From Desulfobacterales bacterium (GTDB taxonomy: Bacteria > Desulfobacterota > Desulfobacteria > Desulfobacterales > JAHEIW01), in contig JASJAN010000006.1 of NCBI GenBank assembly GCA_030066985.1, positions 62,001 to 126,000 on the forward strand: DNA of 64,000 nt, written 5' to 3'. The notes under the pieces were generated by a model. The model was not told the DNA's origin. It did not search any database and saw only the letters and a list, made by a program, of their open reading frames with translations. Shown piece after piece: positions 16,782 to 26,303 of this stretch (its first letter is position 1; the number at the start of each line of letters is the position of its first letter). The position numbers and the translations under genes were made by a program.

Positions 16782-17789
16782 TTAGAAAACATCCTGTGCC
16801 CGTGCAATCTCCTCAACCGCGCCCATGACGATCAAAGTTGTACCGGTTGTCAACAGACGGGTGGGTGGCGGGTTAAACTCAATATCTTCGGTGTTGTCTT
16901 TGGCACCCAGAACCAGCAAGCCATAGCGCTCTTTAAGACCACAGGCACGAATTTCTTTTTGGTTAAATTTGGATTTTTCCGAAACCGTTAATTCATGAAT
17001 TCTCAGATTGCCCTTGCCGCTGCGCAGCATATGATCCAAAAAATCCACGGCTGTGGGTCTGATCATTTCAGAAGCCATCCGCAAGGCGCCGATCGCATTG
17101 GGGCAAACGACGGCATTAGCGCCGGCATTAATGAGTTTAGGGTGCAAATTCTGGTTGGACATGCGGCTGATAATGCGAATACGTTGATTCAGCATACGGG
17201 CGGTCATGGTCACATAAAGGGTATCTTTATCAGAAGGCAATGCGATCACTATCCCGGCAGCGCGTTCAATACCAGCCGCCATCAAGTTTTCATCCTCGGT
17301 GGCATCCCCTTCGATATACAGCAGCTCACAGATGGTTTTGCAGCGCTCAATTCTTTCCGGGTCGGTTTCGATCAGCACCGCCGTCTCGTTGTTTTTGCAC
17401 AGTTCGGCAATGACGCCGCTACCGGTTTCGCCCCCGCCGCAGACAATATAATGATCTTTTAATTTGTCGATTTGCTTTGCCATTCTTTTTTTCCTTAAAA
17501 ATCCTGAAAGTTCACCTTCCAAAAATAAGGCCGTCAAAGAACTGATACCGTACAAGATCATACCCATGCCAAAAGTGATCAACACCATTGTAAAAATTTG
17601 GGCTGTATCGTTTCCGGTCACCTCGATAATTTCGCCGTAGCCGACCGTGGTCAGCGACACCACTGTCATATAAAGGCAATCCAGAAACTCGGGCTCACCA
17701 TCGAAAATAATATAATAGCCCAGGCTGCCGACCAAATGAACAACAATAATTAACGCCAGCAAAAAATATAATCGTTTACGAATGCCCAT
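16782..17789 (-). CDS. RCK-domain potassium channel
   Basis: A 335-residue ion channel subunit of MthK/GsuK type. Two transmembrane helices (about 5-28 and 66-92) flank a pore loop with the K+ selectivity filter TTVGYG (47-52). The cytoplasmic part begins with a Rossmann TrkA-N/RCK domain (YIVCGGGETGSGVIAEL, acidic ligand-binding VLIETDPERIERC) and ends with a TrkA-C-like region (residues 240-335). Tetramers gate K+ flow in response to nucleotides or divalent cations. The length is normal for one RCK domain plus a TrkA-C domain. It stands alone between the fadR promoter region and a 537-base gap. Confidence 0.92.
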   Translation of the reverse strand: MGIRKRLYFLLALIIVVHLVGSLGYYIIFDGEPEFLDCLYMTVVSLTTVGYGEIIEVTGNDTAQIFTMVLITFGMGMILYGISSLTALFLEGELSGFLRKKRMAKQIDKLKDHYIVCGGGETGSGVIAELCKNNETAVLIETDPERIERCKTICELLYIEGDATEDENLMAAGIERAAGIVIALPSDKDTLYVTMTARMLNQRIRIISRMSNQNLHPKLINAGANAVVCPNAIGALRMASEMIRPTAVDFLDHMLRSGKGNLRIHELTVSEKSKFNQKEIRACGLKERYGLLVLGAKDNTEDIEFNPPPTRLLTTGTTLIVMGAVEEIARAQDVF

Positions 17790-17890
17790 AAGTTTAACAA
17801 TCGAAATTCCGGATATGGTCCTGTTTCCAGTATGCGGTGTTCATGACACGATAGCAGTCAAATTTCAAGGGGAAAGGATTTAAACCCAAT

Positions 17891-18180
17891 TCCGCATTAC
17901 TTTTGATGCAAGATTCAGCTGACAGCTGCGTCTTGCACGAGTTGGAGGCTTTTGTATGCAAGGCATTTAAGGGTGAGGCAATCCGCCTGAGGCGGACCGA
18001 TGGACGCCTGAGGCTTGTCCGCCTATGGCGGACTCGCCCGCGGAGTGAAAATAAATGCGATAAAATAGTTTTTAACCATCTTGCCTCCTGTGTATAGACG
18101 TTAACGTATAAGTTTGTTTATTGGACCGGTTAATAAAGGGCAAAATAAATTTCGCATTAATTTTCATGCAAGATTCAGCT
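17891..18180 (+). repeat. Segment bounded by a 30-base direct repeat
   Basis: A near-identical 30-base word ending TGCAAGATTCAGCT occurs at 17891-17920 and 18151-18180, bounding a noncoding segment. Between the copies lie several GC-rich small hairpins built from CCGCCTGAGGCGG and GTCCGCCTATGGCGGAC. The rest of the gap to the rdgB start shows no coding frame. The layout suggests a duplication or a decayed insertion. Confidence 0.55.
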
Positions 18181-18326
18181 AAGATCTTTACAAAGAAGCC
18201 CCCATGCTTTAATCTAAAGAGCTACACCTTCCTGACCGTTGAAATCCGAAATTTTTCAACCTGAATATCAAGCGCCAAAAGCCCAACAAAAACTGCCGAT
18301 GCAAGTTTGCCGGCAGCGAGGTTACC

Positions 18327-18986
18327 ATGAACAAAGAAATACCGCTGGTGATTGCAACTGGAAATCCGGGAAAAGTCGTCGAGATAAACGATTTGCTAAC
18401 CGGCTTTCCGATACAGATCAAAAGCCTTACTGATTTTGGTCCGATTCCGGAAGTGGAAGAAGATGGCGAGACCTTCGAGGAAAATGCCTATAAAAAATCC
18501 AGCTTCACGGCTAAAATACTGGGCATACCGGCCCTGGCCGATGATTCAGGTCTGATGGTAGACGCATTAGGAGGAGCGCCTGGTGTTCGGTCAGCTCGAT
18601 ATGCCGGCGCAAATGCCAGCGACGAACAGCGGGTTGCTAAGCTGCTCAAAAATATGCAAGGTCAAACCAATCGCAAAGCGGCTTTTGAATGCGTTCTTTC
18701 GATTGCTGTTCCATCCGGCCCAGCGCTTACCTACGAGGCGCGCTGTGAAGGGCAGATTGCCGACGCACCTGCCGGACATAAAGGCTTTGGCTACGATCCG
18801 ATATTCTTTTACCCCCCCTTAAACAAGACTTTCGGTCAAATGACCATTGCCGAAAAAAGCCATGTGAGCCATCGCGGCAAAGCCTTGAACGAACTCAGAC
18901 AAGAGATGGATAAAGTTTTGATCTGGATTCGAAGGCACATACCGCCGGAAGAAAAATTTTTGTACGAGCTAAATCCGGAGGAGTGA
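18327..18986 (+). CDS. rdgB: RdgB/HAM1-type dITP/XTP pyrophosphatase
   Basis: A 219-residue nucleotide-pool sanitising enzyme that hydrolyses non-canonical purine triphosphates (dITP, XTP) to monophosphate and pyrophosphate. The family signatures are all present: VIATGNPGKVVEI at the N-terminus, ALADDSGLMVDALGGAPGVRSARYAG in the middle, and GFGYDPIF and SHRGKALNEL in the C-terminal part. The next gene, a nitroreductase, begins two bases after its stop codon, so the two are probably co-transcribed. The length is slightly above the usual 195-205 residues because of a short C-terminal extension. Confidence 0.93.
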   Translation: MNKEIPLVIATGNPGKVVEINDLLTGFPIQIKSLTDFGPIPEVEEDGETFEENAYKKSSFTAKILGIPALADDSGLMVDALGGAPGVRSARYAGANASDEQRVAKLLKNMQGQTNRKAAFECVLSIAVPSGPALTYEARCEGQIADAPAGHKGFGYDPIFFYPPLNKTFGQMTIAEKSHVSHRGKALNELRQEMDKVLIWIRRHIPPEEKFLYELNPEE

Positions 18987-18987
18987 G

Positions 18988-19569
18988 ATGATTGCTGATC
19001 TGATCAAGGCCAATCGAAGCTGCCGTCGCTTTTACGAAGAACAGCCGATTGATTTAGAGACGCTGGAATCGCTGGTTGATCTGGCGCGACTGTCGGCCTC
19101 GGGGGCTAATCTGCAGCCCTTAAAATACATTCTGACCTGTCGGCCCGCATTAAATGAGGAAATCTTTAGGTGTCTGGGCTGGGCCGCCTATCTAAAAGAT
19201 TGGCCTGGACCGGAGCGTGGAGAAAGACCCGCGGCGTATATCGTAATTCTGGGTGACAGCAACATCAGCAAAGAATTTGGGGTCGACCACGGAATTGCTG
19301 CTCAGTCAATATTGCTGGGCGCCAGGGACATGGGGCTGGCGGGATGCATGCTTGGCGCCATTAATCGCAAGGATTTGCGAAGCGTGCTCGATATTCCGGC
19401 TCATCTTAAAATTTTGTTGGTGCTGGCACTCGGCAAGCCCAAAGAAGAAATTGTGCTTGAAGACGTTGGGCCCGATGGTAATATCCGCTATTGGAGAGAT
19501 GAGCAATTGGTGCATCATGTGCCCAAGCGATCGCTGTCGGAAATCATCATTGTATCGCACGCAACTTAA
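18988..19569 (+). CDS. Nitroreductase-family FMN-dependent oxidoreductase
   Basis: A 193-residue protein of the nitroreductase fold. The N-terminal FMN-phosphate motif is NRSCRRF; SASGANLQPLKYIL lines the flavin; DHGIAAQSILLGARDMGLAGCMLGAI is the characteristic dimer helix, followed by LVLALGKPKEE. Such enzymes reduce nitro compounds, quinones or flavins using NAD(P)H; the physiological substrate is unknown. GGAGGAG just before the start gives strong translation, and the start lies two bases after rdgB, indicating an operon. It has the short form typical of anaerobes. Confidence 0.88.
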   Translation: MIADLIKANRSCRRFYEEQPIDLETLESLVDLARLSASGANLQPLKYILTCRPALNEEIFRCLGWAAYLKDWPGPERGERPAAYIVILGDSNISKEFGVDHGIAAQSILLGARDMGLAGCMLGAINRKDLRSVLDIPAHLKILLVLALGKPKEEIVLEDVGPDGNIRYWRDEQLVHHVPKRSLSEIIIVSHAT

Positions 19570-19676
19570 TTTGACGAATATTAGCTCGGAATTGCCTGGA
19601 ACACCCTTTTTGACCATCCGGCGTTTCAATGATAGACTAAATATTACATTTAAATATTTAACAAAGGAGAAAGGGC

Positions 19677-21650
19677 ATGGGACCTTTTAAAGACTGTATC
19701 GACATCGTAACGGAATTGGGTGGTGTCACTGATTCAAAAGCGGCCCAACAGGTGTTTGAAGATACGATCGATGCGGAAAACTTAGCAAAACTTAAACGCA
19801 TTCAGAATCCGGACGTTCTAAAAAAAATTGCCAATGCCATCAAGCTCTGTCAGCCGGACGCTGTTTTTATCGATACGGGATCGGAGGAAGATCGTCAATT
19901 TATCCGGGAACTCTCCCTAACAAAAGGCGAAGAAAAACCATTGCCCATGAACGGCCATACCATTCACTATGACCTAAAAGAAGAGCAAGGGCGTATTATT
20001 GACCGCACATTTTACATTCACAATCAAGGCGAAGAGGTTAGCTCGCTGGCAAATAAAAAAGATCGCGCTGAGGCATTGGAAGATATCCGGCAGAAAATGA
20101 CCGGCATCATGAAGGGTAAAAAGATGATGGTCGGATTCTTTCTAAGAGGCCCGGTGGGCGCCCCCGCATCCAACCCGGCGCTTGAAATTTCCAGCTCGAC
20201 CTATGTGATGCACAGTGCCGCCATCCTTTATCGCAATGTATATGATGCCTTTGATCGGGAAGTCGAAAAGCTGGGGCATTTTTATGCCAATATCCACAGT
20301 GAAGGTCTGAACCGGCCCGAAGATCTGCCCAATGCCCGCGTATATATGGACCGCAGCCATCTGACCACCTATAGCTTTAACTGCACCTATGCCGGCAATA
20401 CGTTGCTGATGAAAAAGGGCAATCACCGCTTTTCAGTGGACCGCTCTGTGTATGTAAACAAAGGCGAGCAGATTGCCGAGCATATGTTTATCACCGGCAT
20501 CGAAGGGCCCGGCGGGCGCATCACCTGGATGGTGGGCGCGGCGCCCAGCGGCTGCGGCAAAACCACCTCAGCCATGGCCGGTGACCATTTCGTCGGGGAT
20601 GACTTGGCGCAGATGTGGATTGCAGATGACGGCAGCGTGCGTTCCATCAATCCTGAATGCGGAATTTTTGGTATCGTTGAAGATGTCAACTGGGAGGGGG
20701 ATCCTTACCTGATGAAATGTTTGCGTCATGAGGGCACCGAGGTCATCTGGTCCAATGTGCTTATTGATGAAAATAGGGTGCCCCAGTGGACCGGTAACGG
20801 GGAGGAGCCGCCACCGGCCAAAGGCCACAACTTCCAGGGGCCCTGGGAAAAGGGCATGGTCGATGAAAACGGCAAAGAGATTCCCATGTCACATCCCAAT
20901 TCCCGCTGTACGCTTTCCAACAGCGCTCTGGAAAACTATTCGGACAAAAATGAGGCCGCTGAAGGGGTTGAAACCCGCATCTTTACATACAGCGGCCGTG
21001 ATAGTAACACCATGCCGCCGGTCTGGGTATCAAAAAATCCCGATGAGGGTGTTGTTATCGGCGCCTGCATCGTATCGGCTGCAACGGCTACGGAAGTCGG
21101 GGCCACCGGTGTTCGCCGTCAGCCGTGGGCTAATGCGCCTTTTACCCCCGGATCATTGGGCGAGTACATGGATGCGCAATTTATTTTCTTTAACAGCGAC
21201 AAAATAAATGATGATAAACGTCCGATTCTGGCAGGGCTTAATTATTTTTTAACCGATGAGGCGCGGGGCGGCAGCTCCCAAAAATTGCTGGGTGAAAAAA
21301 AAGATGTCAAAGCCTGGATGGCCTGGCTGGAGCGCCGCGCCCATAAGGAAGTGGATGCCATTGAAACGCCCATCGGCTATTTGCCCAAGTATGATGATCT
21401 AAAGCGGCTGTTCAAAGATCGTATCGACAAAGCATATCCTGAAGACCTCTATAGTAAACAGTTTTCATTATACATTGATAATATCGTAGCGCGCATTGAT
21501 TTACAGCAAGAGGCTTACAGCCAAGAGCCCCATATTCCGGAGCACTTTTTTGACATACTTAAGAAGCAACGCTCAGAACTCATGGCCCTCAAAGAAAAAT
21601 ACGGGCCGATTGTAACACCGCAGCAGCTCGAAAATAATAAACCATCATAA
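19677..21650 (+). CDS. pckG: GTP-dependent phosphoenolpyruvate carboxykinase
   Basis: A 657-residue enzyme that converts oxaloacetate and GTP to phosphoenolpyruvate, CO2 and GDP. The kinase loop is GAAPSGCGKTT (residues 287-297). The catalytic context includes MDRSHLTTYSFNCTYAG, WIADDGSVRSINPECGIFGIVEDVN and the hypervariable R-loop region. The GTP-type class is shown by the length, by the loop with a cysteine (SGCGKT) and by SINPE(C/N)G-type wording. The loop reads GAAPSGCGKTT instead of the common FPSACGKTN, so it belongs to an unusual subgroup. An AAAGGAGAAAG site precedes the ATG. In an autotrophic or acetate-using anaerobe it starts gluconeogenesis. The following hairpin may serve as a terminator. 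Confidence 0.9.
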   Translation: MGPFKDCIDIVTELGGVTDSKAAQQVFEDTIDAENLAKLKRIQNPDVLKKIANAIKLCQPDAVFIDTGSEEDRQFIRELSLTKGEEKPLPMNGHTIHYDLKEEQGRIIDRTFYIHNQGEEVSSLANKKDRAEALEDIRQKMTGIMKGKKMMVGFFLRGPVGAPASNPALEISSSTYVMHSAAILYRNVYDAFDREVEKLGHFYANIHSEGLNRPEDLPNARVYMDRSHLTTYSFNCTYAGNTLLMKKGNHRFSVDRSVYVNKGEQIAEHMFITGIEGPGGRITWMVGAAPSGCGKTTSAMAGDHFVGDDLAQMWIADDGSVRSINPECGIFGIVEDVNWEGDPYLMKCLRHEGTEVIWSNVLIDENRVPQWTGNGEEPPPAKGHNFQGPWEKGMVDENGKEIPMSHPNSRCTLSNSALENYSDKNEAAEGVETRIFTYSGRDSNTMPPVWVSKNPDEGVVIGACIVSAATATEVGATGVRRQPWANAPFTPGSLGEYMDAQFIFFNSDKINDDKRPILAGLNYFLTDEARGGSSQKLLGEKKDVKAWMAWLERRAHKEVDAIETPIGYLPKYDDLKRLFKDRIDKAYPEDLYSKQFSLYIDNIVARIDLQQEAYSQEPHIPEHFFDILKKQRSELMALKEKYGPIVTPQQLENNKPS

Positions 21651-21670
21651 ACCTGGCCTCATTTATTTTT

Positions 21671-21752
21671 ACCACGAAGTTCACGAAGGATACGAAATTA
21701 AAATCTTAAAATATTGACATCTATCTTCGTGGTTTTTCGTGTGCTTCGTGGT
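21671..21752. repeat. CACGAAG-type inverted repeat hairpin
   Basis: ACCACGAAGTTCACGAAGG on the left is inverted on the right as CTTCGTG...GCTTCGTGGTG, bounding a short AT-rich centre. It ends only a few bases before the AmpG-like gene start. A related CACAAAG hairpin lies at 30595-30674. It may act as the pckG terminator. Confidence 0.55.
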
Positions 21753-21754
21753 GA

Positions 21755-23020
21755 ATGGGAATGCCCGACTTGAACCTGCCGATTCAACAATCCACAATTA
21801 ACGTCATATTTAGCCGTCGCATGCTGGTGGCCTTGTTCATGGGGTTTTCCGGCGGGCTTCCGTTGCTGCTCACCTGGGGGGTATTACAGGCCTGGATGAC
21901 GGAAAAAGGCATTGATTTAACCTGGATCGGCATGATCTCCCTGTTTCAGATTCCGTACGCCTGGAAATTTCTGTGGGCACCTCTTTTAGATCGGTTTGTA
22001 CCACCGTTTCTCGGGCGTCGCCGTGGCTGGCTTTTAATCGCCCAGGTGGCGTTAATGGCTGCCATCGTGGGGCTGGGATTTTCAGACCCCGTCAGCAAAC
22101 CCGGGCTGATGATTGTGGCAGCAGCTCTGGTGGCCTTTTTCAGCGCCACCCAGGATATTGTTATCGACGCCTATCGGCGTGAAGACCTGGCTGATGAAGA
22201 ACTGGGTTTGGGCTCCTCAATGTACGTTTATGGCTACCGGCTGGGCATGCTGCTGGCCTCCGGTGGCGGTCTGATCATGGCTGATCACATCCCCTTCTCC
22301 CACGTTTACTTTATTATGTCCCTGTTCATGCTGCCCGGTATTTTAACGACGCTTCTGACACCGGAGCCGGAGGCGGTGGCCGGCATACCCCAAACCATGA
22401 AAGAAGCAGTGGTCGATCCGTTTGTTGATTATTTCAGACGTAGCGGCGCCATCTGGATTTTGGTTTTTATTCTGCTGTATAAGGTTGGTGATACCATGGC
22501 GAGCGGCATCACCATGCCGTTTTACTTGGAGACCGGATTTTCCAAAACAGAGATCGGGACCGTCGTCAAATTTTTCGGAACGGCAGCAACTCTGATCGGT
22601 GCATTTTTTGGGGGGGTATTGCTGTTAAAGCTGGGCATCAACCGCGGCCTCTGGATATTTGGGATCCTGCAGGCCCTATCAACCGCCGGTTTTGCCATTT
22701 TGTCCCGAATCGGTTATAACATTGCCATGCTTTCAGGGGTCATTGCATTTGAGAACCTGAGCAGCGGCATGGGCACCGCCGCCTTTGTGGCGTTTATGGC
22801 CAGCATTACCAATAAAAAATTTACCGCCACCCAATATGCTCTGCTGACAGGTATTATGGGTCTTTCCAGACAGCTGGCATCCTCGGTGACCGGTTTGATG
22901 GCCAAACATATGGGATGGCAAAGTTTTTTTGTTTTCTGCACCCTGATTGCGATCCCCGGTATGCTGCTGCTTTTAAAAATTGCGCCCTGGAATTCGCGAC
23001 CCGAAGATGAGGGCGCTTAG
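21755..23020 (+). CDS. AmpG-like MFS permease
   Basis: A 421-residue major facilitator protein with 12 predicted transmembrane helices. The opening LVALFMGFSGGLPLLLTWGVLQAW, the loop with FLWAPLLDR and the GRRRGW turn after helix 2, and the ATQDIVIDAYRRE stretch are typical of AmpG, the inner-membrane importer of GlcNAc-anhydromuropeptides for cell wall recycling. No amidase or glycosidase of that pathway is adjacent, and AmpG-like transporters with other cargo exist, so muropeptide transport is probable but not certain. The start could also be the Met two codons later. A hairpin follows the gene. Confidence 0.82.
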   Translation: MGMPDLNLPIQQSTINVIFSRRMLVALFMGFSGGLPLLLTWGVLQAWMTEKGIDLTWIGMISLFQIPYAWKFLWAPLLDRFVPPFLGRRRGWLLIAQVALMAAIVGLGFSDPVSKPGLMIVAAALVAFFSATQDIVIDAYRREDLADEELGLGSSMYVYGYRLGMLLASGGGLIMADHIPFSHVYFIMSLFMLPGILTTLLTPEPEAVAGIPQTMKEAVVDPFVDYFRRSGAIWILVFILLYKVGDTMASGITMPFYLETGFSKTEIGTVVKFFGTAATLIGAFFGGVLLLKLGINRGLWIFGILQALSTAGFAILSRIGYNIAMLSGVIAFENLSSGMGTAAFVAFMASITNKKFTATQYALLTGIMGLSRQLASSVTGLMAKHMGWQSFFVFCTLIAIPGMLLLLKIAPWNSRPEDEGA

Positions 23021-23051
23021 CATTGGAGTGATGGAGTCATTAGCGTTCCGT

Positions 23052-23096
23052 GTTGCGAGTTGTAAGCCGAAAGACGCGTGACGCCCAACTCGCAAC
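23052..23096. repeat. Short hairpin after the AmpG-like gene
   Basis: GTTGCGAGTTG (23052-23062) and CAACTCGCAAC (23086-23096) form a perfect 11-bp stem with a 23-base loop. No T-run follows, so it is a repeat-type hairpin more than a classic terminator. Similar GTTGCG wording occurs upstream of the Pol IV gene near 55370. Confidence 0.5.
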
Positions 23097-23175
23097 CGGC
23101 AACATCAGACGGATTCCGGCATTGCAATCTATCAAAAACGGCCCGACATTCTTAATGCATATTTGAAGGGATACC

Positions 23176-24927
23176 ATGCCCAAAGAGCAACAAGACCATA
23201 AGACCCTTGAACGGGTGCAGCAGCTTCAGGAAAAAAGAAGACAAATCATGGAGCTGCCGCCTGATAAGGCTCTTGATCAAATTTTGAAAGATCGCCAGCC
23301 GGCAGCTTTGGTGCACTCGTTTCCCGAACAGGATTTTTATCTGATGGTCAATGAAATTGGGCCGCAGGATTCGCTGCCACTCCTTTCACTGGCCACCAAC
23401 AAGCAGTGGGAGCACATTGTCGACCTCGAGACCTGGCAAAATGATCACATTGACCTCAATTCGGTCACACGCTGGATGAATTTGCTGATGGAAGCTGATG
23501 CACAGCGATTTATCAGCTGGATATTAAAGGATCAGCTAGAATTTATTGAGTTTTATCTGTTCAAAAATCTGGAGGTCAGAATTCGGGAACATGATCAGGA
23601 TCCAACCGAATTTGGCAATGACTTTTTTACGCTGGATGATGTCTATTATTTAAGGTTTATCGCTATGCCCGCTGAAAGTGAATCCGAGAAGCTGCTCGAT
23701 AAACAGCGGCGTAAATTATTAACCCAATTTGTGCAACACCTGGCCTCTACAGATCATCATATTTACCAAAACGTTTTTATGGAAGCGGCCCATGTCATAC
23801 CTGCTGAAACTGAAGAAGATTGCTATCGCTGGCGAACCATGCGGCTGGCGGAAAAGGGCTTTTTGCCCTTTGACGAAGCGGTCGGCGTCTATCAACCGAT
23901 TAAGCCTGGGGAACTTGAAAGCAAGCACAATAAATATTTACCGCACGCCTCCCAACAGATTTCAACTCTTCCGGTACCGGTCTCTCCGCTGCGTGAATTA
24001 AAGCAAGACAATTATTTCACGCGAGCATTACAGAAAATTGACGCCCCCAACATATTGCACCTGCTGCAAACCGAGTTCGCTCATTTGTGCAATCAGGTCG
24101 TCGTTGCAGACCGCAGAACCATTGGTGAACGTGATGCGCTGCAGGAAATTGTTAAAAAAACCAGCGGCTATGTGAGCATCGGCCTGGAGCAACTGTTAAA
24201 AGACCAAAAAGACGATGATGCCCGGGCCGCCGCACTGATCATTCGGCACCCGCTGCAGGACATATTCCGAGCCGGCTTTGGTGCGGCCTTGAAACTGAAG
24301 TGGCGGGCGGAAAAATGGCTGTCTAAATGTTGGTTTGCGCAAGCTGATTTGCGATTGACCTTTTGGGGTGAACGGTGGATGGGAGTTGTCGGCGGTCTTC
24401 TGGTCAAAAAGCCGCTGTACTACGACAATTATCAATCCGGCGTCTTGTACCGTGAATTTGCCACGGTCGACGATATCGACAAATCCGCAGCGATTTTTGA
24501 CGAGGTAGTTGCTGTTGATGACCTGTTGTCTGTAATGAACATCGAGATGGATAAACCGGCCCAATATGGATTTTTAACGTACAAAAATCTTTTGCTAACC
24601 CTCTGGGCGCGGCATTATTGCCATATGAAGGGTGACAAACTAAAACCACTGGCGCTCAAGCAGTTCCTACCCTTCTTTGAGAAACTGTTGCCCCAAGGGG
24701 CTGATTCCGGCACCACGGCGGCCCGTAAGATTCCAGACGAAATGAAAACCACCTTTTTAAACTGGCTGGCGGCCAAGACCGGTTTAAAAGACTATGAGCT
24801 GACCGATCGTCTTGGCCAAACCTTTGAGGATCTTTTCAACGAGATTGAAAGCGAATATGGTCAGGTCGCCCCAGTAGATATTGATCCCCGTTTTGTGCAT
24901 TTATTTCTGTTGTCGGCAAATAAGTAA
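23176..24927 (+). CDS. DUF6178-family protein, uncharacterised
   Basis: A 583-residue soluble, mostly helical protein. The N-terminus has a coiled-coil-like ERVQQLQEKRRQIMELPPDKAL followed by DRQPAALVHSFPEQDFYLMVNEIGPQDSLPLLSLAT, which I associate with DUF6178, a family found mainly in Desulfobacterota. It has no signal peptide, membrane helix or catalytic motif that I recognise. The WMNLLMEADAQRFISWILKDQLE region resembles the MgtE-N/flagellar-motor-type helical repeats (weak similarity, inference). It is transcribed alone and converges on the cysteine desulfurase gene, with only about 40 bases between the stops. Confidence 0.65.
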   Translation: MPKEQQDHKTLERVQQLQEKRRQIMELPPDKALDQILKDRQPAALVHSFPEQDFYLMVNEIGPQDSLPLLSLATNKQWEHIVDLETWQNDHIDLNSVTRWMNLLMEADAQRFISWILKDQLEFIEFYLFKNLEVRIREHDQDPTEFGNDFFTLDDVYYLRFIAMPAESESEKLLDKQRRKLLTQFVQHLASTDHHIYQNVFMEAAHVIPAETEEDCYRWRTMRLAEKGFLPFDEAVGVYQPIKPGELESKHNKYLPHASQQISTLPVPVSPLRELKQDNYFTRALQKIDAPNILHLLQTEFAHLCNQVVVADRRTIGERDALQEIVKKTSGYVSIGLEQLLKDQKDDDARAAALIIRHPLQDIFRAGFGAALKLKWRAEKWLSKCWFAQADLRLTFWGERWMGVVGGLLVKKPLYYDNYQSGVLYREFATVDDIDKSAAIFDEVVAVDDLLSVMNIEMDKPAQYGFLTYKNLLLTLWARHYCHMKGDKLKPLALKQFLPFFEKLLPQGADSGTTAARKIPDEMKTTFLNWLAAKTGLKDYELTDRLGQTFEDLFNEIESEYGQVAPVDIDPRFVHLFLLSANK

Positions 24928-24969
24928 CTGTCGTATTTATTTTTGATGTGCCTTCTCAGTCCTCAGTCC

Positions 24970-26115
24970 TCATTGCTCAGTACTAAAGTTTTTTACGGCT
25001 GCACAGATCACCTGCAGCGCCGAGTCGATGTCGGTCGGGGTGGTTTTTCGCCCTGTTGTTAAGCGTAAGGTGCCCTTGGCCCACTCCAGTGGGACGTCCA
25101 TCGCCTCGAGCACCGCAGAAACTTGCACGATATCCGAATGACAGGCGGCACCTGCCGAAGCGGCCACTTCATCTCCAATGGCGTCCAAAATGCGGTTGGC
25201 CTCATGCCCTTTGAAAGAAATGCTAAGGGTGTTGGGCAGTCGCAGCTGCAGATGGCCGTTCACGCGCACTTTGCCACAGTTTTTTTTGAGGCCCTCATAG
25301 AGCCGATCGCGCATAGCCTGCATGTGGGCCCTGTTTTTTTCCAGATCGCGCGCGGCAATTTCACAGGCCATGCCCAGACCGACGATTTCCAGCACGTTTT
25401 CCGTGCCGGGACGCACCGCTCTTTCCTGCCCGGCGCCATGCATTAATTTGGCGGGCACCAGTCCCTTGCGGATGTAAAGGGCACCGACACCTTTGGGGGC
25501 GTAAACCTTGTGCCCGGCAATGGACAGCAGGTCGACGCCCAGGCGGGTGACATCCACCGGGATCTTGCCCACCGATTGGGCCGCATCAGTGTGCACCGCT
25601 ATATCGTGTTTTCGCGCCAGCTCAGCGATAGACTCAATGGGCTCGATAGTGCCGACCTCGTTGTTGGCGTGCATGATGGATATCAAAATGGTTTCCGTTT
25701 GAATGGCCGCCTCCACATCCGCTGGTTTTACTCGGCCGAATTCATCAACCGGTAGATAAGTCACCACAAATCCGGCGATTTCCAAAAAACGACATACTTC
25801 GATGACAGCGGGGTGCTCGATTTGGGAGGTGATGATGTGCTGGCCCTTTTGGCGCAGTGCTTGAGCGCAGCCGATGATCGCAAAATTATTGGACTCTGTG
25901 CCCCCGCTGGTAAATATGATTTCTTCCGGCTCACAATTGAGCAGAGCGGCGACCTGCTCACGGGCCCTGGCAACGGCCTGTCTGGGCTTGTTGCCGTAGT
26001 AGTGCGAGCTGGAGGGATTGCCGAATTCTTCTTCGAAAAACGGCAGCATGGCCTCAATGACTTCCGGGTCATGGGGGGTGGTGGCGTTATAGTCCAGGTA
26101 GATGGGTTTTTTCAT
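24970..26115 (-). CDS. NifS/IscS-type cysteine desulfurase
   Basis: A 381-residue PLP enzyme that removes sulfur (or selenium) from cysteine. The start is MKKPIYLDYNATTP, with TSGGTESNN (69-77), His101 in SQIEHPAV, the DAAQSVGKIPVD stretch and the PLP lysine in AGHKVYAPKG (Lys203). The sulfur-carrying cysteine is Cys325 in SAGAACHSD; the usual IscS/NifS wording is STGSACSS, so this belongs to the GAACH subgroup, whose partners are less well known. No iscU, nifU or thiI gene is adjacent, so the acceptor may be encoded elsewhere. In an organism with a selenoprotein, supply of selenide is one possible role (inference). AGAGG precedes the ATG. Confidence 0.9.
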   Translation of the reverse strand: MKKPIYLDYNATTPHDPEVIEAMLPFFEEEFGNPSSSHYYGNKPRQAVARAREQVAALLNCEPEEIIFTSGGTESNNFAIIGCAQALRQKGQHIITSQIEHPAVIEVCRFLEIAGFVVTYLPVDEFGRVKPADVEAAIQTETILISIMHANNEVGTIEPIESIAELARKHDIAVHTDAAQSVGKIPVDVTRLGVDLLSIAGHKVYAPKGVGALYIRKGLVPAKLMHGAGQERAVRPGTENVLEIVGLGMACEIAARDLEKNRAHMQAMRDRLYEGLKKNCGKVRVNGHLQLRLPNTLSISFKGHEANRILDAIGDEVAASAGAACHSDIVQVSAVLEAMDVPLEWAKGTLRLTTGRKTTPTDIDSALQVICAAVKNFSTEQ

Positions 26116-26176
26116 AGGGCCTCTTGATTTGAAATTGACATATAAAATGGTAATGCGCTTTCTGGATATAGCAAAA

Positions 26177-26203
26177 AAAATCCTCGTTTTGAACGAGGAT
26201 TTT
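26177..26203. terminator. Hairpin with flanking A/T runs upstream of the desulfurase gene
   Basis: AAAATCCTCGTT-ttg-AACGAGGATTTT is a perfect 12-bp stem with a 3-base loop and A/T runs on both sides. It lies between two minus-strand genes and would end transcription from the HEAT protein gene, separating it from the desulfurase. Confidence 0.75.
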
Positions 26204-26303
26204 GAGGATTACTTTTTGAGATTAGAAGCCCAACTTGGTACCTGTCTTTTAGAAATGGGCTATGGCGATGAGATTTTACGTTTTTTGGGCTCAGTGGATG
26301 ACA

